A stretch of 64,000 nucleotides of DNA from Mycobacterium sp. (GCF_004298145.1 NZ_SCRH01000056.1:1-64000); one strand, 5' to 3'; shown: positions 32,411-41,353, numbered from the stretch's first letter. Numbers and translations are program-made. Notes: generated from the letters alone by a model not told the origin.

Positions 32411-34621
32411 CTAGGGATCGCGAGGCAGCCCCAACAACCGTTCGGCGATGATGTTCAGCTGCACTTCGGACGTGCCGCCGTAGATGGTGGTCGCGCGGCT
32501 GGCCAGCAGGTACTCACCCCACTTGCCGGGCAGTTGGTCGGTGTCGCCGATCGCGGCGTCGGTACCGAACGAGGAGACCGCGAATTCGGCGTAACCCTGG
32601 CCGGTCCGCATCGACAGCAGCTTGGAGACCGCCGCCGACGGCATCGCGTCCCCGCCGGCCAGCGTCAGCAGCGTGGAGCGCAGATTCAGCACCTTGGCCG
32701 CATGACCCTCGGCGATCAACTGGCCGGCGCGATGCTGCGCGACCTGGTCGAACTGGCCGTCACGAACGAAGTCGACAAACTGCGACAGCGTGGCCAGGAA
32801 GTTCGCCTCACTGCTGCCGATCGACACCCGCTCCGCGGTGAGGGTGTTGCGGCTGACCTCCCAGCCCCGGTTCACCTCACCGAGCACGCACTCGTCGGGC
32901 ACGAACACGTCGTCGATGTAGACGGTGTTGAACAGCGCGTTGCCCGTGAGCTCGCGCAGCGGCTTCACATCGACGCCTTCACTGCGCATGTCCAACAGGA
33001 AGTAGGTGATGCCATTGTGTTTCGGTGCGTTGGGGTCCGTCCGCGCGAGCAGCGCACCCCACCGCGCGAACTGCGCGGCGGTGGTCCAGATCTTCTGCCC
33101 GGTGATGCGCCAGCCGCCGTCGGTCCGGGTGGCCTTCGTGGTCAGGCCGGCCAAATCCGATCCGGCGCCCGGTTCGGAAAACAGCTGACACCACAGCATC
33201 TCGCCGCGGAAGGTCGGCGGCAGGAACCGTTGCTTTTGGTCTTCGGTGCCAAACGCCACGATCGACGGGACGATCCAGGTGGCGATGCCGGTCTGTGGCC
33301 GCTTGACCCGCCCGGAGGCGAATTCCTGGGCGATGATGATCTGCTCCACCGGCCCGGCGGCCCGGCCCCACGGCTTGGGTAGATACGGCAGCACCCAGCC
33401 GCCCTCGGCGATCGCGACCTTGCGCTGCTCGCGCTCGATCTCCTTGAGCGCCGACACCTCGGCCCGGATCTCCGCCCGCAACTTCTCGGTGTCGGGGTCG
33501 AGGTCGATGTCGACCGCGCGTATCCCGGTGCTCGTCGCGGTGTCGACCACCTTCTGCGGATAGTCCGAGCTACGGCCGAAGGAGGCGGCCAGCATCAGCG
33601 CCCGGCGGTAGTACACGTTCGTGTCGTGCTCCCAGGTGAAGCCGATCCCGCCGTGCACCTGGATGCAATCCTGCGCGCACCGTTGGGCGGCCGCCGGCGC
33701 CAGTGTCGCGGCCACGGCGGCGGCAAACTCGACGTGGGAACCGACGGTGTCCCAATGGTTTTCGCTGGCCTCATCGATCGCGCGGGCGGCATCCCACACC
33801 GCCGCGGTGGCCCGCTCGGTGTCGGCGATCATCTCGGCACACTTGTGTTTGATGGCCTGGAATTGGCCGATCGGCCTGCCGAACTGCTCGCGGATCTTGG
33901 CGTAGTGCGACGCGGTGTCGGTCGCCCAGCGCGCCACGCCGATGGCTTCGGCGGACAGCAGCGTCGTCATCAACGCGTGCGCGGTGCCCATGCTCAGGTT
34001 CGTCAACACGACGTCGTCGCCGACCTCGACGGCGTTGGCGCGCACGTCGGCGATGGGACGCAACGGGTCCAGGCTTTTCACCGGCTCAATCTCGAGCTGG
34101 TCGGCGCGCAGCACCACCCACGCCTCGCCGCTGTCGATCGCGACGGGGAGCACCAGCAGCGAGGCTTGCGCCGCGGCGGGGACCGCGCGGAGTTCGCCGC
34201 GGATCACCAGCGAATTGCCCTGCCGGGTGGCGGTCAGCGCGCAGCAATTCAGGCCGTAGGCGGCGATCTCGGCGCCGGACGCCAGCTCGGCGAGCACCTT
34301 CGCGTCCGGGTCGTGCGCGGAGATCAGGGCGCTGGCGATCGCGGACGGCACGAAGGGGCCCGGCACCGCCCCGTAACCGAATTCCGCCAGCACGATGGCC
34401 AACTCGAGGATGCCGAAGCCCTGCCCTCCGACGGATTCGGCCAGATGAACGCCCTGCAGGCCCTGCTCGGCCGCGGCCTGCCAATACGGCGGAGGGTTTT
34501 CCGTGTTTTCCGGGGATGTCTCCATCCACGCGTGCAGCGTCTCGGACGGCGCGATGCGCGCCACCAGCGACCGCACCGAGTCGGCCAGTTCTTGATGCTC
34601 GGGATTTATCGCGATCGGCAT
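32411..34621 (-). CDS. fadE6: double-domain acyl-CoA dehydrogenase FadE6
   Basis: The 736-residue protein contains two complete acyl-CoA dehydrogenase-like units. The first (about 1-345) has FGIGEL-type N-terminal helices and ends with QDCIQVHGGIGFTWEHDTNVY. The second (about 370-736) has WCQLFSEPGAGSDLAGLTT, ITGQKIWTTAAQFA and YGGTSEVQLNIIAER. Such fusions probably arose by duplication of an alpha2beta2 FadE pair, with one active site retained. Size is close to Rv0271c. The promoter region holds a CAACC-AGTC-GGTTG inverted repeat and a dispersed repeat element. Confidence 0.93.
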   Translation of the reverse strand: MPIAINPEHQELADSVRSLVARIAPSETLHAWMETSPENTENPPPYWQAAAEQGLQGVHLAESVGGQGFGILELAIVLAEFGYGAVPGPFVPSAIASALISAHDPDAKVLAELASGAEIAAYGLNCCALTATRQGNSLVIRGELRAVPAAAQASLLVLPVAIDSGEAWVVLRADQLEIEPVKSLDPLRPIADVRANAVEVGDDVVLTNLSMGTAHALMTTLLSAEAIGVARWATDTASHYAKIREQFGRPIGQFQAIKHKCAEMIADTERATAAVWDAARAIDEASENHWDTVGSHVEFAAAVAATLAPAAAQRCAQDCIQVHGGIGFTWEHDTNVYYRRALMLAASFGRSSDYPQKVVDTATSTGIRAVDIDLDPDTEKLRAEIRAEVSALKEIEREQRKVAIAEGGWVLPYLPKPWGRAAGPVEQIIIAQEFASGRVKRPQTGIATWIVPSIVAFGTEDQKQRFLPPTFRGEMLWCQLFSEPGAGSDLAGLTTKATRTDGGWRITGQKIWTTAAQFARWGALLARTDPNAPKHNGITYFLLDMRSEGVDVKPLRELTGNALFNTVYIDDVFVPDECVLGEVNRGWEVSRNTLTAERVSIGSSEANFLATLSQFVDFVRDGQFDQVAQHRAGQLIAEGHAAKVLNLRSTLLTLAGGDAMPSAAVSKLLSMRTGQGYAEFAVSSFGTDAAIGDTDQLPGKWGEYLLASRATTIYGGTSEVQLNIIAERLLGLPRDP

Positions 34622-34676
34622 TGGTCGCCTTCCGTTGCTGCAGGACGCCGTGTCGGCCAGGTACCTTCCAAGCTAA

Positions 34677-34690
34677 CAACCAGTCGGTTG
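34677..34690. promoter_or_regulatory. inverted repeat CAACC-AGTC-GGTTG upstream of fadE6
   Basis: The 5-base arms with a 4-base spacer lie 56 bases upstream of the fadE6 start, inside ACAACCAGTCGGTTGGT. It resembles the palindrome at 8715-8726, though spacing differs. TetR-type control of an acyl-CoA dehydrogenase is plausible; a TetR gene lies two genes upstream. Confidence 0.45.
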
Positions 34691-34709
34691 GTCGCCGCCA
34701 TGGGTTCGT

Positions 34710-34753
34710 GGCGATCGCAAGCGCGGCGAAGCCGGGTGCGGCGGGTCGCCACC
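34710..34753. repeat. dispersed intergenic repeat, inverted relative to 1-120
   Basis: The 44 bases are the reverse complement of the core of the 54-bp unit at the window start, with three differences counted by eye. It fills the gap between fadE6 and the hydrolase gene. The element belongs to a short intergenic repeat family. Confidence 0.8.
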
Positions 34754-34758
34754 ATCGG

Positions 34759-35889
34759 CTAGCCCCACCGCTTGCTGATCCATCCGGTGATGATGTCGGC
34801 CTGCTCGCCGCGGGCCCCCGGGGTGGTGAAGTAGTGATCGGTGTCCACCGAGGCCGCGGTTTTGTCCGTGCCGGCGAGGGCGTCGAAGATGCGTTGCGCG
34901 TCAGAGGGAAACACGCCGGTGTCGGCGTCGGCGTTGATCACCAGCGCGGGACATCTGACCCGGGCCAGGTGCGGTTCGGCCCGGGTTTGCGCTGTCCGCA
35001 GACTCCACATGCTCAGCCAGTTGCGCAGCGTGCAGGCCGCCGCGATGCCGTGGGCCGAGCGATTCGCCTTGGCCGGGACGCCCGCGTAGCACATGTTGGG
35101 CTGCCGTTTGGTCGGCTCGATGCCGGCATCGACCATGCGGGGATCGGCCCAGGTTCGCATCACACTGAACGGGCGATCGGAAAACCCCGCCGCGCGAACA
35201 CGTTTGAGCTCCTTTTCGGCCCAGTCGGTGATGGCGTGGTTGCGCGCGGTCTGCGCGCCGCGGTACCGGGCGAGGAACTCGGGCGCATACGGCGGGCCGT
35301 TGCGCTCGTTGAACAGGTCGAGGTCGGCGTCGCTGGCAACGGGATCGTTCTCGTCGACGACGGCGGCGTCCATCCAGGCGGTGAGCACCTCCGGCCGCCC
35401 GGGATGGGCGGCGGTGGCCACATAGCCGTCGGCGGGCGGCAACTCGGTCACCCCGGCCGCCGGGCGCATGCCGTCCAGCGGAGTCACGTTCGGCTCGACG
35501 GCCTGAGACTGGTAGGCGGCCATCAACGAGCCACCGCCCGAGTTACCCAGCAGCACAACGGTATCCACTCCCTGGGCCTCGCGCAGCCAGCGCACCCCGA
35601 CGCCGATGTCCACCAGCGCGTGGTCGAGCAGAAAGCTGCTTTCGAAGCCGCGAAACCGAGTGTTCCAGCCGAGAAATCCGATGCCGCGGGTAGCCATGTA
35701 GTTGGCGAGATAGTGTTCGGAGAAGTCGATCTGGTAGTGCGTGGCGATCATCGCCACCTTGGGTCTGCGTCCCACCCCCCGGTGATACAGCCCCTGGCAG
35801 GGGTGCCCGCCGGCGCCCGCGCGCCCAGCGGTGGGCGACGGCAGTCCGACGAACTCACGGATAACTCCGGCACCGGTGCGACGAGTCAC
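34759..35889 (-). CDS. alpha/beta hydrolase (Rv0272c-like)
   Basis: The 376-residue protein has an alpha/beta-hydrolase fold with nucleophile elbow GNSGGGS (in VVLLGNSGGGSLMAAY, about residue 150). The acid region is VINADADTGVFPSDAQ and the catalytic His is in DTDHYFTTPGARGEQ. Substrate is unknown. The GTG at 35889 starts one base after the stop of the TetR gene, so the two are translationally coupled; the frame running to 36156 is an overextension into tetR. Length equals that of Rv0272c within one residue. Confidence 0.88.
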   Translation of the reverse strand: MTRRTGAGVIREFVGLPSPTAGRAGAGGHPCQGLYHRGVGRRPKVAMIATHYQIDFSEHYLANYMATRGIGFLGWNTRFRGFESSFLLDHALVDIGVGVRWLREAQGVDTVVLLGNSGGGSLMAAYQSQAVEPNVTPLDGMRPAAGVTELPPADGYVATAAHPGRPEVLTAWMDAAVVDENDPVASDADLDLFNERNGPPYAPEFLARYRGAQTARNHAITDWAEKELKRVRAAGFSDRPFSVMRTWADPRMVDAGIEPTKRQPNMCYAGVPAKANRSAHGIAAACTLRNWLSMWSLRTAQTRAEPHLARVRCPALVINADADTGVFPSDAQRIFDALAGTDKTAASVDTDHYFTTPGARGEQADIITGWISKRWG

Positions 35890-35890
35890 T

Positions 35891-36541
35891 TCAGCGGTCC
35901 TCCGCACCCGCATAGATGGCCCGGTGATAAATGTTGGCCAAGGTTTGGATGCAGGCCTGGTCGTCGGGTTCCCCGGAGCGCGCCGAACCGAGCTGGATGT
36001 AGCAGAACTGGTTGAACATCGCCACGATCGCCTCGGCGACCAACTGCGGGTCGTCGTGGGGGCAATGGCCCTCGGCTTGTGCGCGGCGGACCGATTCGGC
36101 GATGAAAGATATTGGTATCGAGCAAATTTCGGCCCAGTACTGAGCGAAGTCGTCATTGACCATCGCCAGCTGTGACACGCTGATCACCTCGGCGAGCCTG
36201 CTGCGATAGGTATGCCAGTGTGCGGCGGCCGCCCAGTACGCGCGCTCACGATCGGTCAAACCGTGTTGGGTCACCGAGAGGGCGCGCTGGTTGGCCTCGT
36301 CGCGGAAGCGCAGCGCCCATTGGCGCACCATTGCCTCTTTCGAGTCGTAGTAGTTGTAAAAGGATCCCGCCGAGCGGCCCGCCTCCGCGGCGATGTCGGC
36401 GATGGTGGTGGCCAGGACGCCCTTGCGTGCGATGACCGCCCGGGCGGCCGTATCGATCGCGGCCTGCGTCCGCCTGCCGCGATGCGTGGGCAGCTCCGCG
36501 GGCGGACCGCGCCGCTCAGTAGGGGATGCCGCGGTCGACAC
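35891..36541 (-). CDS. TetR-family regulator (Rv0273c-like)
   Basis: The 216-residue protein has an N-terminal helix-turn-helix at about residues 22-68 (AAIDTAARAVIARKGVLATT, then AGRSAGSFYNYYDSKEAMV). The C-terminal domain is helical and ends in a TetR_C pattern (AIVAMFNQFCYIQLG). It is co-translated with the hydrolase and divergent from a VOC-family gene. The 97-base gap between them holds a palindromic operator candidate at 36568-36589, so repression of both directions is likely. Confidence 0.9.
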   Translation of the reverse strand: MSTAASPTERRGPPAELPTHRGRRTQAAIDTAARAVIARKGVLATTIADIAAEAGRSAGSFYNYYDSKEAMVRQWALRFRDEANQRALSVTQHGLTDRERAYWAAAAHWHTYRSRLAEVISVSQLAMVNDDFAQYWAEICSIPISFIAESVRRAQAEGHCPHDDPQLVAEAIVAMFNQFCYIQLGSARSGEPDDQACIQTLANIYHRAIYAGAEDR

Positions 36542-36567
36542 CTATGCACCTCCCTGGGCCAAAACTA

Positions 36568-36589
36568 AATCTGATGTTAGATTCAGATT
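36568..36589. promoter_or_regulatory. palindrome AATCTGA-N8-TCAGATT between tetR and VOC gene
   Basis: The perfect 7-base arms are at 36568-36574 and 36583-36589. An overlapping dyad, AATCT-N6-AGATT, shares its left arm. It lies 27 bases from the tetR start and 48 bases from the VOC gene start, the expected site for the TetR protein encoded alongside. Confidence 0.6.
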
Positions 36590-36637
36590 CGGATCTTGGC
36601 CAGGCTCGTCGAGCCGGGAACCGAGGGGAGCCACGCG

Positions 36638-37219
36638 ATGATCAAGCCGCACAACACCAACGCGGAATTCGAGCTCGGTGGGATCAACCATGTCGCACTG
36701 GTGTGCTCGGACATGGCCAAAACCGTGGATTTCTACAGCAATATCCTCGGCATGCCGCTGATCAAATCGCTCGATCTGCCCGGCGGGGCGGGCCAGCACT
36801 TCTTCTTCGATGCCGGCAACGGCGACTGCGTCGCCTTCTTCTGGTTCGCCGATGCCCCCGACCGGGTGCCGGGCATCTCGTCGCCGGGTGCCATCCCGGG
36901 CATCGGCGACATCACCAGCGCGGTGAGCACGATGAACCACCTGGCCTTCCACGTGCCGGCCGAGAAGTTCGACACCTACCGCCGGCGACTCAAGGACAAA
37001 GGGGTCCGGGTCGGCCCGGTGCTCAACCATGACGAAAGCCCCATGCAGGTCTCCGCGACGGTGCATCCCGGCGTCTACGTGCGCTCGTTCTACTTCCAGG
37101 ACCCCGATGGCATTACCCTTGAGTTCGCCTGTTGGGTGAAGGAATTCGACAGCGGTGACGCCCAGGCCGTGCCCAAGACCGCGGCGGACCGCCGGCCCCC
37201 GGTGGGCGCCGGTCGCTGA
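36638..37219 (+). CDS. glyoxalase/VOC-fold dioxygenase-like protein (Rv0274-like)
   Basis: The 193-residue protein has a vicinal-oxygen-chelate fold made of two beta-alpha-beta-beta-beta modules. Candidate metal ligands are the His in GINHVALVCSD, the His in MNHLAFHVP and the Glu in GITLEFACW. The substrate is unknown; the family covers glyoxalase I, ring-cleavage dioxygenases and resistance proteins. The ATG at 36638 with GAGGGGA upstream gives the same length as Rv0274. Confidence 0.9.
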   Translation: MIKPHNTNAEFELGGINHVALVCSDMAKTVDFYSNILGMPLIKSLDLPGGAGQHFFFDAGNGDCVAFFWFADAPDRVPGISSPGAIPGIGDITSAVSTMNHLAFHVPAEKFDTYRRRLKDKGVRVGPVLNHDESPMQVSATVHPGVYVRSFYFQDPDGITLEFACWVKEFDSGDAQAVPKTAADRRPPVGAGR

Positions 37220-37254
37220 TTGCGCCGCTCCGAGCGAGCCGGAGGATGCTACTG

Positions 37255-37803
37255 ATGACCGACGGCATTTTGACCGACGCACAGATCGCGGCACTGACCC
37301 CCGGGCAGCGGCGGGACCTCATCTCCCGGCTGGAGCGGCCCCTGGGCGAGGTCATCGACCCGGAGTTCCTGGCCCGGGTGCGGCGCGTCCGGCTGAGTTT
37401 GATGATCGGCGGCACCCTGGCAATGGTGCCGTGGCTGGGGTATCTGTCCGTGACGCTGCCCGAGAACTACGTCGCCCACAACTGGCCGGTCACCTGGGTC
37501 GGTTTCGATGTGCTGCTGGTCGGATTCATGCTGGCGACGGCCGTCCTCGGGCATCTGCGCCGTCAGTTGCTGGTGCTTGCCGCGTTCACCACCGGAGTGC
37601 TGCTGATCTGCGACGCGTGGTTCGACCTCATGACCGCCGGGCCCAAGGACCTTTGGCTGTCGGTGATCACCGCGCTGCTGATCGAGGTGCCGTTGGCGAT
37701 TTTCATGATCTTCAGCGCCATGCGCATCATGCGGCTGACCATGATGCGCTTGTGGCTGATGCGTCCCGGCATGCGGCTCTGGGATCTGCCGCTGTTCCCG
37801 TGA
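37255..37803 (+). CDS. integral membrane protein, four segments
   Basis: I do not recognise the family. The 182-residue protein has a cytoplasmic-looking N-terminus (ILTDAQIAALTPGQRRDLIS RLERP region) and then about four hydrophobic segments near residues 48-68, 78-97, 105-125 and 135-158. The C-terminus is Met/Arg/Leu-rich (MRIMRLTMMRLWLMRPGM). The ATG at 37255 is nine bases after GGAGG; ATG 37246 would overlap that ribosome site. It begins 35 bases after the VOC gene and is probably co-transcribed with it. Not at this site in M. tuberculosis. Confidence 0.8.
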   Translation: MTDGILTDAQIAALTPGQRRDLISRLERPLGEVIDPEFLARVRRVRLSLMIGGTLAMVPWLGYLSVTLPENYVAHNWPVTWVGFDVLLVGFMLATAVLGHLRRQLLVLAAFTTGVLLICDAWFDLMTAGPKDLWLSVITALLIEVPLAIFMIFSAMRIMRLTMMRLWLMRPGMRLWDLPLFP

Positions 37804-38216
37804 GGCGGTGAAGGTTTGGCCCGAGGCGGATGAGGCTCGAGGGCCGATCGATTCTATCCCGAGTTGCGGGCGTACAGAGCCGAATCGGCGATGAATCGTC
37901 GCGTGCGGAGGCTGCCGAGCGCCGTCACCACCGGTTGGGGAAGTAAGAGTACTGCACCACCGGCGATCTCGCGGGAGAATGCGAGTCTTCGTAAAACCGC
38001 GAAATCTTCGCCTGCGTCAGCTAGCGTCCACAGTAGCGACATAGGGGGTGCTAGCGGCGGGGTAGTTCAGCCAACGTGGGCGAAAATCCGTCGGGTAATT
38101 TCCAGTACGAATCGAATCGATGAACGCGAAAAGCCAAGCGCTGACGGCACTTCCATTACCCCCCAGACCGCACTACAAATGTCGGCAGCACAAGCACAAG
38201 CACAAGGACTCGAGAA
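37804..38216. other. long leader region of the first acyltransferase cassette
   Basis: This 413-base gap has no supported gene. It ends with three perfect tandem copies of GCACAA at 38188-38205, running directly into the AAGGA ribosome site of the first PapA-like gene. A promoter is assumed within it but no clear sigma motif was identified. Confidence 0.6.
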
Positions 38217-39692
38217 ATGGTCGCACTCGGAAACATCAACGAATGGCAGCCGCCGCACGGCCCGGTTACGATGTGGATGGCCGCCCCCGCCGCGCGCGAA
38301 GCGGCACGCGCTGCGCAGCGAAGCGATCTAGCTCCGAGTTATCAACAGAATCAACACCTCTGGGCCTCCTACCAAGGTAAGGTCATGAACCGGCAGCTAC
38401 CCCGTCTGATGATCGTCGCGTGGGACGTCCCCGGCACCTGCGACATTCCGGCGATGACGGCGACGGTGAACGCACACGTGCGTCGTCAGGACACCTATCA
38501 CAACTGGTTCGAATACGACAACGGCAGCTTCGTGCGCCGCGTGATCGACGATCCCGAAGCGATCGAGCTCATTCCCGTGGCGCTCGGGCAGATGACCGAA
38601 GATCAAGTCCGCACCCACGTCTTGACCACGACCCCGGACACCCTTGAGTGGGGCTGCTTCACTTACGGAATCGTCCAGCACACGGACTATTTCACGTTCT
38701 ACGCGAGTGTCGACCACCTGCACATCGACGGCTTGTCCGCCGCGCTCATCTTCCTCGACATCCACCTGGTGTATCAGGAACTCGCGCAGACCGGGCACCG
38801 GCCCGCCGTGTTGCCGGAGATCCGGAGCCATCGCGACTACGTTGTGCGCCAACACGAGAAGGCTGCGACATTGACCCTGTCGTCGCCCGAGATCAAGGAC
38901 TGGATCGCGTTCGCGCGTGACACCGACGGCGACTGGCCGAGTTTCCCGCTGCCCCTTGGCGACACGTGGGCCAGCACCAAGGGCGACCTGTTGACGGTCG
39001 AGCTGATGGATGCGGCCGACACGGAGTCTTTCGACGCCGCCTGCGTGGCGGCCGGCGCCCGGTTCATCGGGGGAGTTCTGGCCTGCACGGGTCTGGCCGA
39101 GCACGAATTGACCGGCAAAAAGACCTACCACGGATTCACGGCCAAGGACACCCGGACACCGGGCGTCGACTCGATGACCGTGGGCTGGTTCGCCAGCCTG
39201 ATTCCGATCACCGTGCCGACCGCCGGCGAAACGTTCGCCGAGGCGGCCAGGACGGCGCAGAAGTCGTTCGACGACGCTCAGCGCCTCGCCGATGTGCCGG
39301 TCGAGCGGGTGTTGGAGTTGGCGACACCGGATGAACTGGGCATCAAACTGCCGACTCAGCTGCCGATGATGTTGTCTTTCCTCGATTTCCGCAAGATCCC
39401 CCTCAACGGGCTATGGGCGGAGACGAAGTTCGGCACCTATGGCGACAGCCTTTCCCACGGTGGGGTGAACTTGTGGATCAACCGCCAAGCCACGAACACC
39501 ACGGTGACGATGTCCTTCCCGGACAACGCGATCGCGCGGGAGTCGGTGCTCCACTACATCGCGACCCTGATCCAGGTGTTCACGCGTGTTGCCAGGGCGA
39601 CCTCGGGCGAGCCTGTTGTGGTTGCACCGCAAGCGAACCCGGAGGAGCCGTTCACGCCGGCGCCGGACACAGACGACAACGAAGCGGCGTAA
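38217..39692 (+). CDS. PapA-like acyltransferase, condensation-domain fold, copy 1
   Basis: The 491-residue protein resembles the trehalose/polyketide acyltransferases PapA2/PapA3 of mycobacteria along its length: PSYQQNQHLW, LPRLMIVAWDVPGTCDIPAM, AHVRRQDTYHNWFEYD. The catalytic HxxxDG motif is intact as HLHIDG (about residue 167), and the structural motif region near the C-terminus is FLDFRKIPLNGLW. The family transfers acyl chains from CoA or polyketide carriers to sugar or alcohol hydroxyls, in the cytoplasm or at the membrane. The C-terminal tail is acidic. The WS/DGAT-like gene starts 2 bases after its stop. No Pks, FadD or MmpL gene adjoins, unlike typical papA loci. Confidence 0.85.
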   Translation: MVALGNINEWQPPHGPVTMWMAAPAAREAARAAQRSDLAPSYQQNQHLWASYQGKVMNRQLPRLMIVAWDVPGTCDIPAMTATVNAHVRRQDTYHNWFEYDNGSFVRRVIDDPEAIELIPVALGQMTEDQVRTHVLTTTPDTLEWGCFTYGIVQHTDYFTFYASVDHLHIDGLSAALIFLDIHLVYQELAQTGHRPAVLPEIRSHRDYVVRQHEKAATLTLSSPEIKDWIAFARDTDGDWPSFPLPLGDTWASTKGDLLTVELMDAADTESFDAACVAAGARFIGGVLACTGLAEHELTGKKTYHGFTAKDTRTPGVDSMTVGWFASLIPITVPTAGETFAEAARTAQKSFDDAQRLADVPVERVLELATPDELGIKLPTQLPMMLSFLDFRKIPLNGLWAETKFGTYGDSLSHGGVNLWINRQATNTTVTMSFPDNAIARESVLHYIATLIQVFTRVARATSGEPVVVAPQANPEEPFTPAPDTDDNEAA

Positions 39693-39694
39693 CG

Positions 39695-41059
39695 ATGAGC
39701 AACGTGCTGGACCTGGCCGACCAAACCCTCTTTCTCGGTGAGCGGGCAACGGGGGCCACCAGCCTGCTGCAATGTGTCTGGGTATATGACCGCCGCATCG
39801 ACACCGGCGGGCTGCGTGAGTTCCACCGGCACCTGGGCAGGGGACGGCTGTCTCGGCGGGTTGAGCGGTCCCCCTTGCCGTTCGGCCGTCACCGCTGGGT
39901 GTCGTCCCGCGCGGTGCCGACCCTCGAGATCGCCGCGACCCCGCGGCCGCGTGCCGACATCGAGGCGTGGCTGAATGAGCAGGCCGACAAACGGCCGGAC
40001 GCCGAGCACGGGCCCGGATGGCATTTGGCGATGCTCCCGCTGGGCGACGGCGGCGCGGTGGTGAGCCTGGTCACCACGCATTGCCTCACCGACGGTGTCG
40101 GGCTGTGCGAGGCGCTGGGCGACGCGGCTTCCGGACGTGACGACGAGATCCGCTGGCCCGCCGCGGGATCACGGCGGCGGTGGCGGGCCCTGCGCGAGGA
40201 TGCACGCCAAACCGCGCATGACGCACGCGATGTCGGCCGCGCCCTCGGGGCGGCGGCCCGAATGCTCCGGCAGGGCCGCGACGGCACCGCCGCTGCCGCC
40301 GCCCCGGCCCCGCCGCGCGGGAAGCGACCCCCGCCGCCCACCGCGCCGGACGACCGCATCACCCTGCCGATGGAGACGATCTTCGTCAGCGCCGACGAAT
40401 GGGACGCCCGCGCAAACGCCTTGGGCGGCACCAGCAACGCACTGCTGGCCGGATTGGCGACCCATCTCGCAAAGAGGGTGGGGCGGGTCGCCGTCGACGG
40501 CTCAGTCAACGTGGGGATGCCCGTCAACGAACGCGCCCCGGGCGATACGCGCGCCAACGCGGTCACGAACGTCGACGTCACGCTGGGCCCCTCGGCGATC
40601 ACCACGGACCTGCGCGAGATCCGCGCCGCGATCAAGCAGGCGCTGGTTCGCCATCACGATGTGCCCGACGAGCGGTGGGCATTGCTGCCCCTTGTTCCCC
40701 TGATCCCGAAGCCGGTCTTCCGGCGATTGCTCAGCGTGGTCACCGGCGGGGCCACCACCGTGGTGTCGTCCAATCTCGGCGCGCTCGACCCGGCCGTCAA
40801 TCGGCCGGACGGCACGGACGCCGACTATTTCGCGATGAAGTCGGTGTACCCGGGCGTGACCACCGCGACGATGCACCGCACCAACGGGGCGCTGGCGTTG
40901 CTGTCGGGAAGGGTCCACAACCGGGTCTTCATCTCGGTCCTCGCCTACGAATTGGGCCGCCACAACTCGAATGAGGAACTGCGACAAGCCCTTTCCAAGG
41001 CGCTGAGCGCCTTCTCGCTCACGGTGACGACGGGCTGGCACACGGTCTGCCCGGTGTGA
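39695..41059 (+). CDS. WS/DGAT-like acyltransferase, copy 1
   Basis: The 454-residue protein resembles wax-ester synthase/diacylglycerol acyltransferases: the N-terminus LDLADQTLFLGERATG stands for the family's start motif. The catalytic HxxxDG is HCLTDG (about residue 129), one His short of the usual HHxxxDG. The C-terminal half has NVGMPVNERAPGDTRANAVTN and the sequence SNLGALDPAVN. A central Arg/Ala/Pro-rich linker (about 185-220) is unusual. It would esterify an alcohol with acyl-CoA. Translation is coupled to the PapA-like gene, suggesting they act on one product. The frame extending back to 39413 is a shadow of papA. Confidence 0.82.
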   Translation: MSNVLDLADQTLFLGERATGATSLLQCVWVYDRRIDTGGLREFHRHLGRGRLSRRVERSPLPFGRHRWVSSRAVPTLEIAATPRPRADIEAWLNEQADKRPDAEHGPGWHLAMLPLGDGGAVVSLVTTHCLTDGVGLCEALGDAASGRDDEIRWPAAGSRRRWRALREDARQTAHDARDVGRALGAAARMLRQGRDGTAAAAAPAPPRGKRPPPPTAPDDRITLPMETIFVSADEWDARANALGGTSNALLAGLATHLAKRVGRVAVDGSVNVGMPVNERAPGDTRANAVTNVDVTLGPSAITTDLREIRAAIKQALVRHHDVPDERWALLPLVPLIPKPVFRRLLSVVTGGATTVVSSNLGALDPAVNRPDGTDADYFAMKSVYPGVTTATMHRTNGALALLSGRVHNRVFISVLAYELGRHNSNEELRQALSKALSAFSLTVTTGWHTVCPV

Positions 41060-41123
41060 GCGTGCGAAGGGCCGCTAGCCGTTTGCACGTGCCTGGTGCG
41101 GGCACCCCGAGGCCACTGCGCAA

Positions 41124-41139
41124 TGTGACGATGATCACA
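41124..41139. promoter_or_regulatory. CRP-type site TGTGA-N6-TCACA before cassette 2
   Basis: TGTGACGATGATCACA is an exact match to the cAMP-receptor-protein consensus used by mycobacterial CRP (Rv3676-type). A weaker second half-site TGTGA follows at 41153-41157. It lies about 215 bases upstream of the second PapA-like gene; no such site was found before the first cassette. Confidence 0.6.
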
Positions 41140-41353
41140 AATCTCTCCCTTATGTGACCTATGTCCACTAGCGTCACTTCGGCGACACAGGGGGCGCAGA
41201 GGTGCGCGGCAACATCAGTCCAACTTGCCAAGACGTCGTAAAGGTTCCAGCGAATGGGATTCATGCTGCGCGGGGGCCGTAGACCGACGCCTTTTCGCTG
41301 CTCCCTTGCTGCCCAATAAGTATCCGCATCACGGGGAGGAACGACTGAAGAAA

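Noticed and set aside
37864..38331. A 155-residue frame across the leader of the first PapA-like gene
   Set aside because: It has no ribosome site, overlaps the papA-like start in another frame, and its composition is unlike a protein; the region is treated as non-coding.
39413..39694. N-terminal extension of the first WS/DGAT-like protein back to 39413
   Set aside because: The extension overlaps papA-like coding sequence in another frame; copy 2 and the 2-base junction support the start at 39695.
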